Of a DNA stretch of 64,000 bases, positions 11,785-23,094 are shown piece by piece; positions within the stretch are counted from its first letter, which is position 1, and each line of letters opens with the position of its first letter. Source of the stretch: Nephrocerus scutellatus (taxonomy: Eukaryota > Arthropoda > Insecta > Diptera > Pipunculidae). The stretch covers positions 28,178,254 to 28,242,253 of the forward strand of contig OX352765.1 of assembly GCA_947095585.1 (NCBI GenBank), given 5' to 3'. The notes under the pieces were generated by a model that did no database searches, was not told where the DNA came from, and saw only the letters and a program-made list of their open reading frames with translations. The translations under genes were made by a program, and so were the position numbers.

Positions 11785-12103
11785 GTTAAGAGCCTACCCC
11801 ATAGAATCTCTTGCGTCCGTTGGGGCGAAGTAATCAACTGACAGGTCAATGAAATACACGCGTTCTTATGGGAAGTGACGGAAACAATGCAAAAAGTTGA
11901 CCAACTTTCAACTTTACTCTCCGACAAATGCTTTGACAGCTCTCTCGCACACCAGTTTGAAGTTTATTTTGGCATTTGTGGTTGTTTGCTTGTACGACGA
12001 CAACGTGTTCATTGGGTCATCTCTTTGCGTCACATAGGGCAACGTCATCAAATACGTCGACGCAACTGACGCAACGGATTCTATGGACTGGGCCCTAGTT
12101 ATC
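11785..12103. mobile_element. MITE-like element with imperfect terminal inverted repeats
   Basis: The left end (CCTACCCCATAGAATCTCTT followed by GCGTCCGTTG) pairs with the reverse complement of the right end (CCCAGTCCATAGAATCCGTT followed by GCGTCAGTTG). The inverted repeats are imperfect and about 40 bp long. A second, partial copy lies at 10.8-11.0 kb. The interior has no transposase. Target duplication could not be called with confidence. Confidence 0.6.
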
Positions 12104-12552
12104 AATAAATCTTCGTTTTTGACAGAATGTTCACATCTTACTCACAGAAATATTTGTAGTAAAAGTTGACAAAACTCGCATGGAGAGGAAATGCCCTTAC
12201 TCTCTATTCTCCGCTCTCTTTTGTTATTTTTTCGAGTACGCGAACGATTCTGAGTAAAAAGTCGTAACAATTAGTGAAAATTATTTCTATTATTGAATAC
12301 AGGAACAGACCTACAAATGAATAAAGAAATTTTGTTTGTTGGAGAGGGGAATGGGATTGGTACGTATTCGTATAACTTGTCATTTAAAAATTGTCATTAT
12401 TTTTATTATCGGAATGGAGTTGTATCTCTGTGTGGTTAAAGACTTTTAATCACAAGGCAACATAGTGTGGAGACTGAAATTGTGAGGTGTAAGACGGTCC
12501 ACTTTATTGATTTAATAGTATATAACATAACGTTCGAGTTCGGCAAACTAAC

Positions 12553-12700
12553 GAGCACGATAAGCACTTTTCTGCGAGTAATGTACGCTATTTTTCATAC
12601 GACCAAAACAATTTCTCTGCTAAACTGCTCTTGCGCAATGCAAAACTACTGTGGGAATGTGTGTGTTCGCTGAGATTGCAGTAAATAACAAAAGTATTTT
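12553..12700 (+). repeat. Dispersed repeat, second copy inverted at 22.6-22.77 kb
   Basis: Words such as AATTTCTCTGCTAAACTGCT, GCAAAACTACTGTGGGAATG and GTAAATAACAAAAG recur as their reverse complements near 22620-22740. It is non-coding with no assigned family. Confidence 0.75.
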
Positions 12701-15254
12701 CTATGTTAACACACTACCTACTTTCGAGTGTAGGTTATAGTGTAGAAAACAGTCATATAGTAATGTGAAAAAATCATTTCTTAGCGGTCACCGAGCAAAT
12801 ATTGTACGCTTTCCATTAGCAAACCATAGCCGGGAGCTTTTCATTCGCACACCAAAATTCTACTACGTGTCGGAAAACGACCTAAATGTTTTTCGTTCTA
12901 ATAAATTGTTTCCCAAACATTTTCGAAATATTGTTTACCTTTTTTTTTTTTTTAATTTTAAATTAGGATCTTTTTGATAATTTCTTTCAACCCACTTCAC
13001 CATTCCATCCATCCATTGTTAAAAACTTCTATCCTATTACATTCAGGTGTTACTACACCATGAGCTCATCATAGATACGACGAGTTTTAAACAAGAAATT
13101 GAAAACCCCTCACTAAATCTTAATTGAGACTAAATATTTAGATTCAGTCGTTTCAAAGTAGACAATTTGATTTCATCCATTAATTGCATCGCAAAATTAT
13201 AAAGCCCAAAGAAAAAAAACAAACTTTATTTAAAATAAACTTACTCCTTCTTTGAAACAGATGACATCTTAGATTAGACTCAGCATCATCTTGATCCTAT
13301 AATTCAAGTCCACTGAACAATTATTGAAATTATTTTAAAGCTAACTTATCGATAGCATGTTTAGAAAAGAAAAGACGAGCTTTGTACGCGAGTCTCTGCT
13401 GCTCCTGAAATAAATTTTGTTAATTTGCATATTAAAAGAAAAAAAATATTACAATTATTAGTAAAAAAGCAAAACTCGACGAGAATTCGTTATCCTTACT
13501 CAGTCATTTTTGTGCTCATTATTGCAAAAAAGACTCTTGTTAAAGTGGCACGTATTTCGAATATTTGAAGAAAAAAAAACCGAAAACAAAAACAAAAGAC
13601 TTTTGTTGATTTTTATCTCTGTGCTTTTGCTATATCTCTACACACATAATAACTATTTAACAAAATACAAAAAAAAAAAAATGGTAAACCTCTAATCGAT
13701 AAAAAGGTCATTTAGAGTAAAATTTAATGATATATATCACAAACATTAAGCAAAATTAACAACAACAACAACTATTGTAAACAAACTCAATTCACTTTCT
13801 TTGTTTTTTTTTTTTTTTAAAAACAAATAAATTTGGTGTAATTATTATAAATAAACACAAAGTATATCTTCTCTTTTGATCAGTCAGAAGTTAAGGAAGG
13901 AAACCCCAACCAAAAAGTTGTAAAATTACTAATGGTTGGCAACACTTCCAGTAAAAAAGTATATAACTCTTGAAGAACAAAAAAAAAACCACAACAAATA
14001 ATTCCATTAAAACTATAAGCAACGTTTAATTTTAGTAGATTGTTACATTTACGTATATTATTAAAGGGAAAAGTTAAACAAAACAACAAATTGAAAAACA
14101 AAATCAGTAACAACAAAAAGAAAATTCAAATATTATAAATAATAAAACGAAAATGACAACAACAACAGCAACAGAACATTAACAAAAATTAAAAGTGAAA
14201 CTCGTTTTGTAATTTAATTAAATTAACATCTAATGTTATAATTTCGCTTTGAATTTTTGCAATTTTGCCTTAAACTTCCTTGTGCATGTAAATAGTTTTT
14301 TCCCCACAGATAATTAATTTTAATTTTCTGTTGTGCATTAAAAACAGAAAAACGAAAAGAAATAAAAATTGTAATTATAAATTAATTCAAACAAATGAAT
14401 AATATTATGAAAAACGTGACACGTGAAATTGTTGGTTAACATTTTTCAAATTTTGCTTGCGAACTTAGGAACGAGATTATGGTGTCAGAGTTTGTCCCTT
14501 CTCCTCGTAATAAACCTATTATAGGGGTGTAACGTAGCTAGTAGTCAAGGAGAATTAAAAAAGAGGTCGCGTTCTAGCGTGTCGATGTGAAAGTCCTCCT
14601 AACAACGAGCGAAGAACTTAATTTCTTTCATTTTTCCTTGACTCCAATCAGAGTTACACCCCCTACACTGTATAATTAAAAGCAAATTACAAAAATAAAA
14701 TAAAAAATGTTTATGACATTTGAAGAGGAGAGGGGGACCTCAGTCCAATTGGGACTCAAATTTGTGCAACTCACTCAAATGTGAACGTAAATTTTGTGAA
14801 AAGCGAAGTGAAGAATGCTTCTGTAATGAATGCATCGTTTAAATTAAAATAAAGACATTTTTTAAAAACAATATTATTACGTATATACATGTAAGTAACT
14901 ATTATATCGCAACCGCAAGACAGGTGGACATTTTTTAAAAAATCTTTTTAATTAGTTAAATATGTCGTCTGTCCTTCTGTGAGGGAGGATATTCTTCTTC
15001 GATTCTTCATTGCAACTACAACTAATTTGCTGTTCTCTTTTGTTAATAAAACTTTAATTAATAATATTGTACACAAATTACTTATAAAGAAAAATAAAAA
15101 TTATATATTACAATAAGGAAACATTTAAAAGTAATATACAATTAAATAAAATAAAAAGAAAACAATTTCAAATAACAACTGCAACATTTTGAAGCGATCC
15201 TTTTTTTTAACTCATAACCGAGTGTAATTTTTTTTATAATTTGCGCTCGTATAA

Positions 15255-15618
15255 ATATCATATCAGTTCGGTCGTGCAGTGGTTAGAACTATTGGCTCCT
15301 ACTCGGAGAACACCGGGTTCGTTTCACGGCGCGTTCAAAAAACGCATGAATTTTTCTCATCGCATTGGTCATCACATTATCTAGTACACATGATGCGATG
15401 CTGTACATGTGACATACAGTTGCCGTATACTGCTGTATTCTAATGTACGCTTGAGTTGATGTATGAAGTAATCTAGATGTGGGTTTATGAGCACAATATT
15501 CTAGTTTGTTAGTGCTCGGGTGTGAACTCAACTTTACCCACCTCAAAACTTTCCTTCTATTCAAAATATTTCCAAGCCCACGCTGTGCCTGGGGGGCGTT
15601 ATAAGGGGGCAAAAAAAA
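15255..15618 (+). mobile_element. tRNA-derived SINE (family 2) sharing its 3' tail with the local LINE
   Basis: The 5' part looks tRNA-like: an A-box-like GTCGTGCAGTGGTTAG is followed about 35 nt later by a B-box-like CGGGTTCGTTTC. A unique body follows. The 3' end reads GCCCACGCTGTGC, then a short spacer, then GTTATAAGGGGGCAAAAAAA. That tail closely matches the 3' end of the window's main LINE family (GCCCACGCTGTGC, then ATTATAAGGGTGCAAA). It meets an oppositely oriented LINE 3' end tail to tail. Confidence 0.7.
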
Positions 15619-15619
15619 A

Positions 15620-15960
15620 GGTTGGCACTCTTATAATACTAGGCTCAGTACAGGGTGATCGTTAAGGTTATGGAAGAGAAAGGGGGGGGGGCGATGTCTG
15701 TGAAAGCCTGTGGATTGTAGTGATGAGCAAAACCAGAGCTTGGCAAAAAGCATTTTACATACCTGTTGAACGGCTGTACAACAAATCTCTGAACTAACAT
15801 TACGTCCGAAGATGGGCTTTTGAGGGTAAACTGATAAGTATTTAGAGCACCACGAGTATTTCGGTTGAATTCATGAAGAGGTGGCATGCAACTGGCTATT
15901 TCTCCTGAGCACCGCTGGCGGTTATAGCGGTAAAACAGTGGTAAACAGGGCGTAAATATG
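15620..15960 (-). mobile_element. LINE 3' end and C-terminal domain fragment
   Basis: Minus-strand translation recovers C-M-P-P-L-H-E-F-N-R-N-T-R-G-A-L-N and the heavily altered C-terminal block before the 3' tail. The DNA is clearly homologous to the copies at 4.6 and 16.6 kb (CGTCCGAAGATGGGCTT, TTTAGAGCACCACGAGTATT). The 5' side is truncated into the neighbouring repeat. Confidence 0.75.
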
Positions 15961-15964
15961 CTAT

Positions 15965-16335
15965 TATTAAGGAAAAAAAAACATTTTCGTGTAAATTCTC
16001 TAATCGGAAATACATAATGTTTAAAGTTGGAAGAAAATCGGGACCTTTTATGTAACAAAATTTGTGTGGGTGCCCCCAGACCACGTGTTGTTCATCGGAG
16101 ATACACATGTGTATAAAATTTGAAAAAAAATCGGGATTTTGTGAAATATTTGTATGGGGGCCCGAAGGGTCCCAAATTTATAGAAAGTGTTGTCATGAGA
16201 GATACATTTGTGTGCAAAGTTTCAATAAAATCGGGCTTTAGAAAGCGGGTTAAAAATTGATCACAAGATTTGGTTTGCCAGTCCGCCAGCCAGCCAGCCA
16301 CTGGCAAGCGATGTTAATATAGAGAATTTAAAAAT
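15965..16335 (+). repeat. (CCAG)n repeat family copy with internal ~95-bp tandem units
   Basis: Three units begin with a TCGGAAATACA / TCGGAGATACACATG / GAGAGATACATTTGTG-like word near 16003, 16097 and 16198. Each contains a GAAAATCGGG-like word and a GGGGGCCC-like word. The right end shows the family terminus: a CCAG/CCAGT run, GCCACTGGCA and AATATAGAGAATTTAAAAA. Confidence 0.75.
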
Positions 16336-16339
16336 GCCA

Positions 16340-16528
16340 GCACTAAAATGTCTGTGGACTGTAAAAAAGTTTTCTCAAGCATATGGTAAGTTATTTTATA
16401 TTTAATTTTGTATTGAAATAAATATCTGGTCTGGTGCGCCTAAAACTTCTTTGCATCAGCTAGATAGAATTTAAAACTTATCGGTGACGCAAATATACCG
16501 AAATCAATAGATTCGCTTAAACACTGTA
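16340..16528. other. Short unassigned AT-rich spacer
   Basis: No recognisable gene or repeat was seen between the repeat terminus and the plus-strand LINE fragment. Confidence 0.5.
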
Positions 16529-16529
16529 G

Positions 16530-16890
16530 GAACGTTCCCAGCTTGTTATCGCTTCTTCTACCAGCGGTGCTCAAGAGAAATAGCCAGCTACATGCCACCT
16601 CTCCTTGAGTTCAACCGCAATACTCATGACGCTCTAAATGCTCATCAGTTTACCCTCAAGCCATCTTCGGCCGTACAGTTAAATTCAGGGATTCGTTCTT
16701 CAGCCGTACAACACGTATGTGGAATGCTCTGCCAAGCTCTGTCTTCCCACATCACTATGATCCACAGGCATTCAAAACACAAGCTCATATACATCTCCTC
16801 TTTTCTCCTCCTTTTCCTTAACGCCCACGCTATGCCAAGCATATAGCCGAGCATTTTAAGGTTGCGAACCCCTTGAAGCGTGCGCGAATT
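16530..16890 (+). mobile_element. LINE C-terminal domain and 3' end
   Basis: The plus strand reads M-P-P-L-L-E-F-N-R-N-T-H-D-A-L-N-A-H-Q-F and, after a frame change, R-M-W-N-A-L-P-S-S-V-F-P-H-H-Y-D. It ends in the CCCACGCTATGCCAAGC tail with a GGTTGC word. It is the best preserved copy of this 3' end in the window and is nearly the mirror image of the fragment at 4.6-4.9 kb. Confidence 0.8.
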
Positions 16891-17179
16891 AAAAAAAAAA
16901 GTTATCCTCAAGGGGACCAATGCTCAACAGTCGGTCGTTAAAATAAATTTGTCTATTAGATTGTAATTTTGAGGTGGTAACCGTTACTGTTAGCGAACAA
17001 AAAAAATCGAAAGCTGGTTCTCCAACCGATTTTCGGTCCTGGCCGCCAACAAATAATCACTTCATCAGTTTCGGGATTGAGACAATCGTCATGATTTTAC
17101 AATTAAATTGAATTAAGTGAATTGTCAAAAATAAAATTATTTCGGGTTAAAGTATCAATGCCACTAATTATGGGATTCA

Positions 17180-17770
17180 CCATCAAGCATCATTCAAATG
17201 TCCTACGCGAGTAAATGCGCTAAATACAATTTATTATGATTCTTTCGCATAAATCGGGCAAGGTGCCGGCTATTCGCGTACAATGTTGATCCTAAGGTCG
17301 ATTTAAATATAGAACTTGTTGGTGTTAAGGAGCGTAGACTTAATATACCTAGTCCCAACGAAGAATGACCACAAGTGCCAAATCACATGAATAAGGTCGG
17401 TTCCTGCTAATAACACGGTTACCGCACTTCGACTTCAATAATTTAGTTTTTTGCACAGCCATGAGGCATGTGGGGTGGGCTTGTTGAAACCAATGTACTC
17501 CAAGTCAACCTCCTTCAATTGTTACCAACAGTCAGTCAACATGGTCCGGTAGTGATTGATCTCCAATGAATTTGATATGAAAAAGAAGTAAGTGCCAATG
17601 ACCCATCTAGCATAAACATAGAAGGAATGGAATGGCTTCGAGTTGGTTACTTGCCAAAATCCAGGATTTTCGCTTGTTAACGAAGCCGTTTAGCCATCAT
17701 ATTCGGCTATATCACCGGGACATTCCTGACCTCCCGCAAAAAATCTCAAAGCCATCATCCAGTTTGGCAT
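17180..17770 (-). pseudogene. Mariner-like transposase relic (DUF4817 type)
   Basis: Minus-strand frames give F-W-L-N-G-F-V-N-K-like sequence (W-L-N-G-F-V-N-K near 17690), then W-F-Q-Q-A-H-P-T-C near 17490, equivalent to the catalytic F-Q-Q-D-G-A-T-C-H block. The aspartate is lost there. S-K-C-G-N-R-V-I-S-R-N and the end of the coding region follow. It is the same lineage as the relics at 5.2 and 42.1 kb. Frameshifts and stops are numerous. Confidence 0.7.
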
Positions 17771-17899
17771 TCTTAAACTGTGGGTCACCTGGGGCGAGCA
17801 AATACCAGATACGAGATGGTGGCACAATGTTTCACCTCGCTGTTCTATGCCTTACAACGTAGATCATACAGGATTTTGAAGCAGGATACCCTTTGCTAA

Positions 17900-18270
17900 T
17901 GCGAGAGTTACATGTCCTGCCTGCCCACCAGAGCCTATCGAGCTCGATTCACCGCACTACGTCAGAATAAAGGTAGCGGTCATAGATTTTTTTTTTAAAA
18001 TACCTAGAATCTATGGAGCCGCTCTTCTCACATATGAGGCCAACATTCATTAGCAAGACTTTCCGCTTTAATGCGCCTTATATTCAGAGTGCCAAGCATC
18101 CATGTATCGGATTCGTATATAAATATTTACTGGACTAGTATGACCATTGTCTTACTTAATCATCTGAATGAGCACGATATTTCTGGTTCTATGCTGTTTT
18201 CGACCACTGCTATTGACCAGAGATAGTTAATTGATTGCACTCCTTTAAATTCTTAATAAACGGATCAATA
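17900..18270 (-). mobile_element. Decayed RTE-type LINE 3' region
   Basis: Segments such as AGTATGACCATTGTCTTA and GACCAGAGATAGTTAATTGA parallel the minus-strand RTE relics at 34.8-35.1 and 60.1-60.4 kb (TGACCACTGTCTTG, GACCTGAGATAGTTC). It is too degraded to translate continuously. Confidence 0.45.
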
Positions 18271-18850
18271 ATAGTCTTCTAATTTTATCATCACTTAATA
18301 CAATTAAATTTAAGCAGCGAGACAAATTAAAAAAAAATATTGAGTAAAAAAATCCCTTTTCTGTTTATATCGTAACATCTATCAATTTTCATTGAATGAA
18401 AAAATGCACTGCCTTACCTTAGTTGGAAATCGTTGTTGATTTTTTAGTTTGTATATCAACCATGTTATTTCCAGCATCTTTCAAACTGTGATTAGTCATT
18501 TCTCTAAAGTTATTATTTACACAACTAAATGTGTTTTCAAATTGGTTTGCGTACTAGATAAATACAAAGTTGTTTAATCTAAAACCATAATAATTCTTTT
18601 AAAGCTCCTTCCACCGAATCCAAAAGCTGTCTGTAACCTGTAGGCTCCAATAATTGCTATATTTGTTCAATCCCTCCCTAGTCTTACAAAGTCGTTGCAT
18701 TTAGATGATAAAAGGAATGCAACTTATAGTTTTTCACAAATGTAGGCGATAAACTTTACATTAGACATAAATTGAAAAAGATTGTTATCAAGTCGTGAGA
18801 TTTACTATTCTTAATAGTTAAAAGTTGTGCTGCTAGATGCTACTTGTGAT
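18270..18850. other. AT-rich DNA, nothing recognised
   Basis: No motif-bearing frame or repeat was identified here. Confidence 0.5.
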
Positions 18851-20660
18851 GGAAAGAAGCCTCCAGTATCTCATAGGATGCGATGCCAATGCACATCATG
18901 AGGTCTGGGGCAGCAGTGGCATCAATAGAAAGGGTGAGTGTCATTCAGAATATCTTATTAGTAATGTAATGTAATGTCTCCGAGCCTACCTTCATAAATG
19001 CGATTCGCGAAGAGGTTCTTGACCGCACACTCGCCCGTCAATTCGTCATCAACTTTGTTGAATACTGTCATGTGTCTGACGAAGCCTCGCTGTCGGACCA
19101 TCAACACATCAGATTTGACATTCGCGGCAAACTGGTACATGCCTCTTCTAGACAGAGGCAGTCCACGACTGGAATCTTTTTCGGGACTTCTCCTCTCTAA
19201 ATTGAATACGCTTGTCACATCGATAGAGTCCACAGGGGACCTAGATGAAGCAGTATACCAATTAAATTATGTGTTTCTCACTTCCTATCATTACAGCGGT
19301 GTTCCTTTAGGTTTTAAAGGTATAGGTTCGCTCTCACTCACTATGGAGTTATCCTTATAAACGACTTAGCTGGAATGCTCACATCAAGTCCGTGATCGGA
19401 CGAGCCACTTAAGCCGTGTGGTCCAGTAGACGCCTCTACGGCAGAACTTGGGGTCTAAATTATAAAATGATACTCTGGAATCTGCATGTATACAATGATG
19501 GTGAGACCCATTATTGCATACGCCGCCATCGTTTGGTGGCCGAAAGTTATTGAACGGACAACGGCAACTAAGCATTAGAATTGCCTGTCTCGGTATCACA
19601 GGTGCCATGCCTACCTGCCCTACAACAGCATTAGAAGCTTTCGTAGCGCTTTCACCCCTGCAAATCTTCATTAGTGTGACTGCTGCTAAATGCGCAGCAG
19701 CTAAAAAACATACAACCCAGGTGACCATGTGGGACACCTAAAAATGCTTGATTCAATTCCTGAAATAGACATGTTCTGCACTATCCCCGACATTATGGGT
19801 AAAGAATACTGTTTCGACAGGTTATTTGAGGTAGCAATATTGGACTGTGCAGACTGGTCTAATGGTGTTCCGGCACTGGAAGCTAGAGATCTGGTCTAAT
19901 GTACAGATGGATCGAAGATGGAATCTTGAGTTGGAACTGGACCCAACATCAAGGTCTCGATACAAATGGGAATGGAGGTATTCCAGGCGGAACTTTATGC
20001 CATTGAGATATACGCTAGGATTAACCTTCGAAAAGGCATTAAGGACGCGAGAAAATAAATCTTTTCAGATAGCCAGACAGCACTTAAGACGCTGTCGTCC
20101 AACTTAATGGACTCTCTATCAGTTAAATGCTGCTACGATGCACTGCAATCACTTGCCAGTCATAACAGGGTGAAACTCGGATGGGTCCCTGTTCGTTAAG
20201 AAATTGCAGGCAACAAATCTGCAATCTGCAGAGCTGGCTCTCAATCTGCGGAGCTGAACTCGATTGTGGTGTCAACTTGGCTTCGTCTGGCCGATTGGGA
20301 AAGTCTCCCAGGGTTAAGAGAATCCAAACGATTAATCAGACCATTTTCCTACAAGGAAATCATTAATCTAGACAAGGATAGCATTAGAAAGCTGATGATC
20401 TTTCTCACAGGTCACTGTCGCTTGCAGTGTCAGTTAAGCAAAATGAATCTAGGTTCAGGCACAGAACGTAGGTTCTTTTCGGAAAATGATGAATCATCCA
20501 AGCACATTCCCTGTGAATGCCCAGCATTTCTTTGGTTATGGTTATGGACGCATTTTCCATAAGGAAATATTTTCGGCTGTGGATTTGAGAAACTCTGTCA
20601 CTAAGGACATACTATCCTGCATTAGGGATGTAGTACGTCTATGACACAATAGATCTTAAT
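18850..20660 (+). mobile_element. Non-LTR retrotransposon remnant with endonuclease, RT 3' part and RNase H
   Basis: The frame begins with C-D-A-N-A-H-H-E-V-W-G-S-S-G-I-N, the active-site region of a LINE endonuclease. The RT core is mostly lost. It resumes near 19360 with K-R-L-S-W-N-A-H-I-K-S and R-P-I-I-A-Y-A-A-I-V-W-W. A C-terminal RNase H domain follows: T-D-G-S-K near 19900, V-F-Q-A-E-L-Y-A-I-E near 19980 and F-S-D-S-Q-T-A-L-K near 20065, then a cysteine-bearing end. The layout EN-RT-RNase H points to the I/LOA/R1 group. Frameshifts and stops are abundant. Confidence 0.8.
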
Positions 20661-22000
20661 AGGTCACAATATCAGCCACATGGGCTAGGGTCATTTAAAA
20701 GAAAAACGACTTATTAACGAATTGGAAAACACACATCTTATCGAAAGTATCAAGTACAAATAATTCAAAGACAAACGTGCCCGATCGTGCTGCAAATTTA
20801 TTATTTAATATAAATTCCCAAATTATAAATGTTAATCGTAACTTAAGGCTTGGGGAAAATACCAGTGCAGACTGAAAAACTTAAGTAACTTGGCAGGAGT
20901 CCTTACATAAAATGTAATTATTTTGAGAGCATTTGACACGTCATAAATTCTCGGCCGCAATTGGGTCATTCGTTTCGTTGGTTTTTTTCGCAAAGCATCA
21001 CAGTTCAACTTTAAACGGGAAAAGAAGGTCACCCACCACAAAACATTAGAGCAACATTATCAAATTACAAAAAAAAAAAAAAATTGGCTGCCCGCTCAGA
21101 CAGTGGTTTCTATTATAAACTTTAGCTCACGATGGATAGCTGCAGAACAGGAAGGATACTACCGCATTAGGATAACTTCACTCTGATTTATGATTTTGGA
21201 TTTGGCATAAATTTAATAAAAATATTCTTCCAGCAAATGGGTCGACTACAAAATGTATCTCCGTATATTCTCTTCCCGCCAACGACGAGAACAATACTGC
21301 AATGAGACAAAGGAGTGCAAAGACTGAGTGGAAAAGGAAAAGTTTTCTTCTTTAACAAAAAAAAAATCAAACGCCTAAAATTTATATATAACATGAAACT
21401 TCTGCCTTGGTAGCACACATTTATACTCTGACTGCCTTGCTCACAGAAGAACTATATAGTTTCAGATTGTCAAAAGGAATAGTCAGAGCGATAAATTATC
21501 ACAATTCACTGTTATCTGCCATCGCCGAAAACTGCAGGAAGTAACTGTGCTGGAATCCTTTGTCTTAGCCGGATCTTATATTTCCAATTTTACACACTTC
21601 TCCTTAAAAGTTTCTGACTAAATTAGATTTATCGTGCAACATCCAGATCCAAAGTTACCTGACATATTCGGACGAAATTTTAAAATCGCATTGCAGTGTC
21701 CTTGGGTCTTTCTAACAGTTAAGTCCTCTAAGTTAAAGAGGACTTACTTATTAAAGTGGTGTCTAAAAAACAAATAACAGCCAACAACCCATTTAACATC
21801 AATAGCTATTGGCGGAAACGCGCTGAAAACAATAGAGAATCAGATTCGCGAAACATATTTACTTAAAATACTGAACTTTAAAACCCAGTAACATTTTTGC
21901 GGTTCCCGAATTGAAAATTCCAACTGACTCAGGGTGCCTCATTTCGCAAGCTAGGATTCATATAAGAACTACACGAAATTTTCAACAACCAATTTATTAT
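20660..22000. other. Unassigned AT-rich DNA
   Basis: Scattered short frames without motifs and several A runs (for example near 21069) are present. No gene or repeat relationship was recognised. Confidence 0.5.
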
Positions 22001-22012
22001 TCGCGAGAGTAT

Positions 22013-22302
22013 AATAATATTCGGCGCGATACACCGTTTCGGTTTAAAGCCGAGCTTCTCGTGACCATTTGTGTTGTGCAATGTATATTTTTGGACACAA
22101 ATGGAAGGGACCTACAAGTTAAGGCCGGATCCGAACGGAGAATTGAGAAGCTTTCTGTGACATTACTCTCGGAACGTTTGTCAGAGGCATTCACGAGAGG
22201 TGGGACACCGTGAAAAATATTTTTGGTGTTACTGGGATTCGAACCACGAACCTCCTGCTTAGTAGCCATGCGCATTTCCACTGAGCCATGGCGCCCACAT
22301 TG
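22013..22302 (-). mobile_element. tRNA-derived SINE (family 1), flanked by 10-bp target duplication
   Basis: On the minus strand it starts with GGCGCCATGGCTCAGTGG (A box) and has the B box GTGGTTCGAATCCCAG. The family body follows (GAAAGCTTCTCAATTCTCCG, CATTTGTGTCCAAAAATATA) and ends in AATATTATT. The word GCGAGAGTAT occurs exactly at both borders (22003-22012 and 22303-22312), a clear target-site duplication. Confidence 0.9.
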
Positions 22303-22310
22303 GCGAGAGT

Positions 22311-22600
22311 ATGGAAAAACTTAGTCCATACTTTGAAACGGTTCATCAGATAGAAAGATTGTCTAGTAACTCTGCTAAGATGGTGAGCGAGGTATTGCGA
22401 AGATTTCGCAATTCGACCAATTACTTGGAAACTCTTGAGAGCTTTTCTGACGAATTTAAATTTAACGAACTAGCTGAAGGACATACAAACAACTACTTTA
22501 CCACGCAGAACTGACAGATATTTTCAGAAAATTGAACAACAAGCCCTCGACAGGTTAAGACATTTTCACACCATAAACGAAAGTGACTGTTTCCTACGCG
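22311..22600 (+). other. Short unassigned open frame beside the SINE
   Basis: A 67-codon ATG frame runs to 22514 (start M-E-K-L-S-P-Y-F-E-T-V-H-Q-I). Its composition looks helical and protein-like, but no family is recognised and it is not in frame with sequence left of the SINE once the insertion is removed. It may be part of a decayed element. Confidence 0.25.
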
Positions 22601-22770
22601 TGTGTTAACAAAGAAATTTCTTTTGTTATTTACTGCATTCTCAGCGGACACACATTCCCACAGTAGTTTTGCATAGCGCATGAGCAGTTTAGCAGAAAAA
22701 TTGTTTGGTCGTGTGAAAAATAGTGTACATTACTCGCTAAGCAATTTCGTGCTCGTTGGATTACCGTACT
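22600..22770 (-). repeat. Inverted copy of the dispersed repeat at 12.55-12.7 kb
   Basis: It contains the reverse complements of the diagnostic words of that copy (CATTCCCACAGTAGTTTTGC, AGCAGTTTAGCAGAAAAATT). Divergence is moderate. Confidence 0.75.
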
Positions 22771-22774
22771 CGTA

Positions 22775-23092
22775 ATTTGAAGAAAATCGGGAATTTTTTT
22801 TTATAAAATTCTTATGGGGCCCTCCAACCCCGGGGCCCGATCACTACCAAATTTTTACATGCGAATAAAGTTTGAGGAAAATCGGGTAAATTTTGTAAAA
22901 AATTTGTATGGGAGCCCCCCGACCCCGAGGGTCACCAAATTTTAATAGAATGTGTTGTCATGGGAAATAAACTTGTGTGCAAAGTTTGAATAAAGTGAGT
23001 TAAAAATTTATCATAAAATTCTACCAACCAGCCAGCCAGCTAGCCAGCCAGTTAGCCACGGGCACGCGAATTTAATATAGGGAATTTAAAAA
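22775..23092 (+). repeat. (CCAG)n repeat family copy
   Basis: It has internal GGAAAATCGGG units, a GGGGCCC-type word, GTGTTGTCATGGGA, and the terminus with CCAGCCAGCTAGCC, CCACGGGCACGCGAA and AATTTAAAAA. It ends exactly where a reverse-transcriptase reading frame begins. Confidence 0.8.
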
Positions 23093-23094
23093 AT

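Larger units (their letters stand above)
8624..15150 (+). other. Long AT-rich low-complexity tract; candidate terminal exon and 3' UTR
   Basis: A strong splice-acceptor-like sequence (a pyrimidine-rich run ending CCCATTCCAG) ends near 8622. Stops follow quickly in all three frames (within about 40 nt in two of them, at the first possible codons in one). Downstream are kilobases rich in CAACAACAA, AAACAAAC and T runs with many AATAAA words, for example near 15054. That texture is common in long fly 3' UTRs. A Q-rich 112-codon frame at 8643-8981 begins with a CAG repeat and has no recognised domain. I see no upstream exon, so a UTR is only a hypothesis; plain intergenic DNA is equally possible. 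Separate repeat features inside it are listed individually. Confidence 0.3.
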
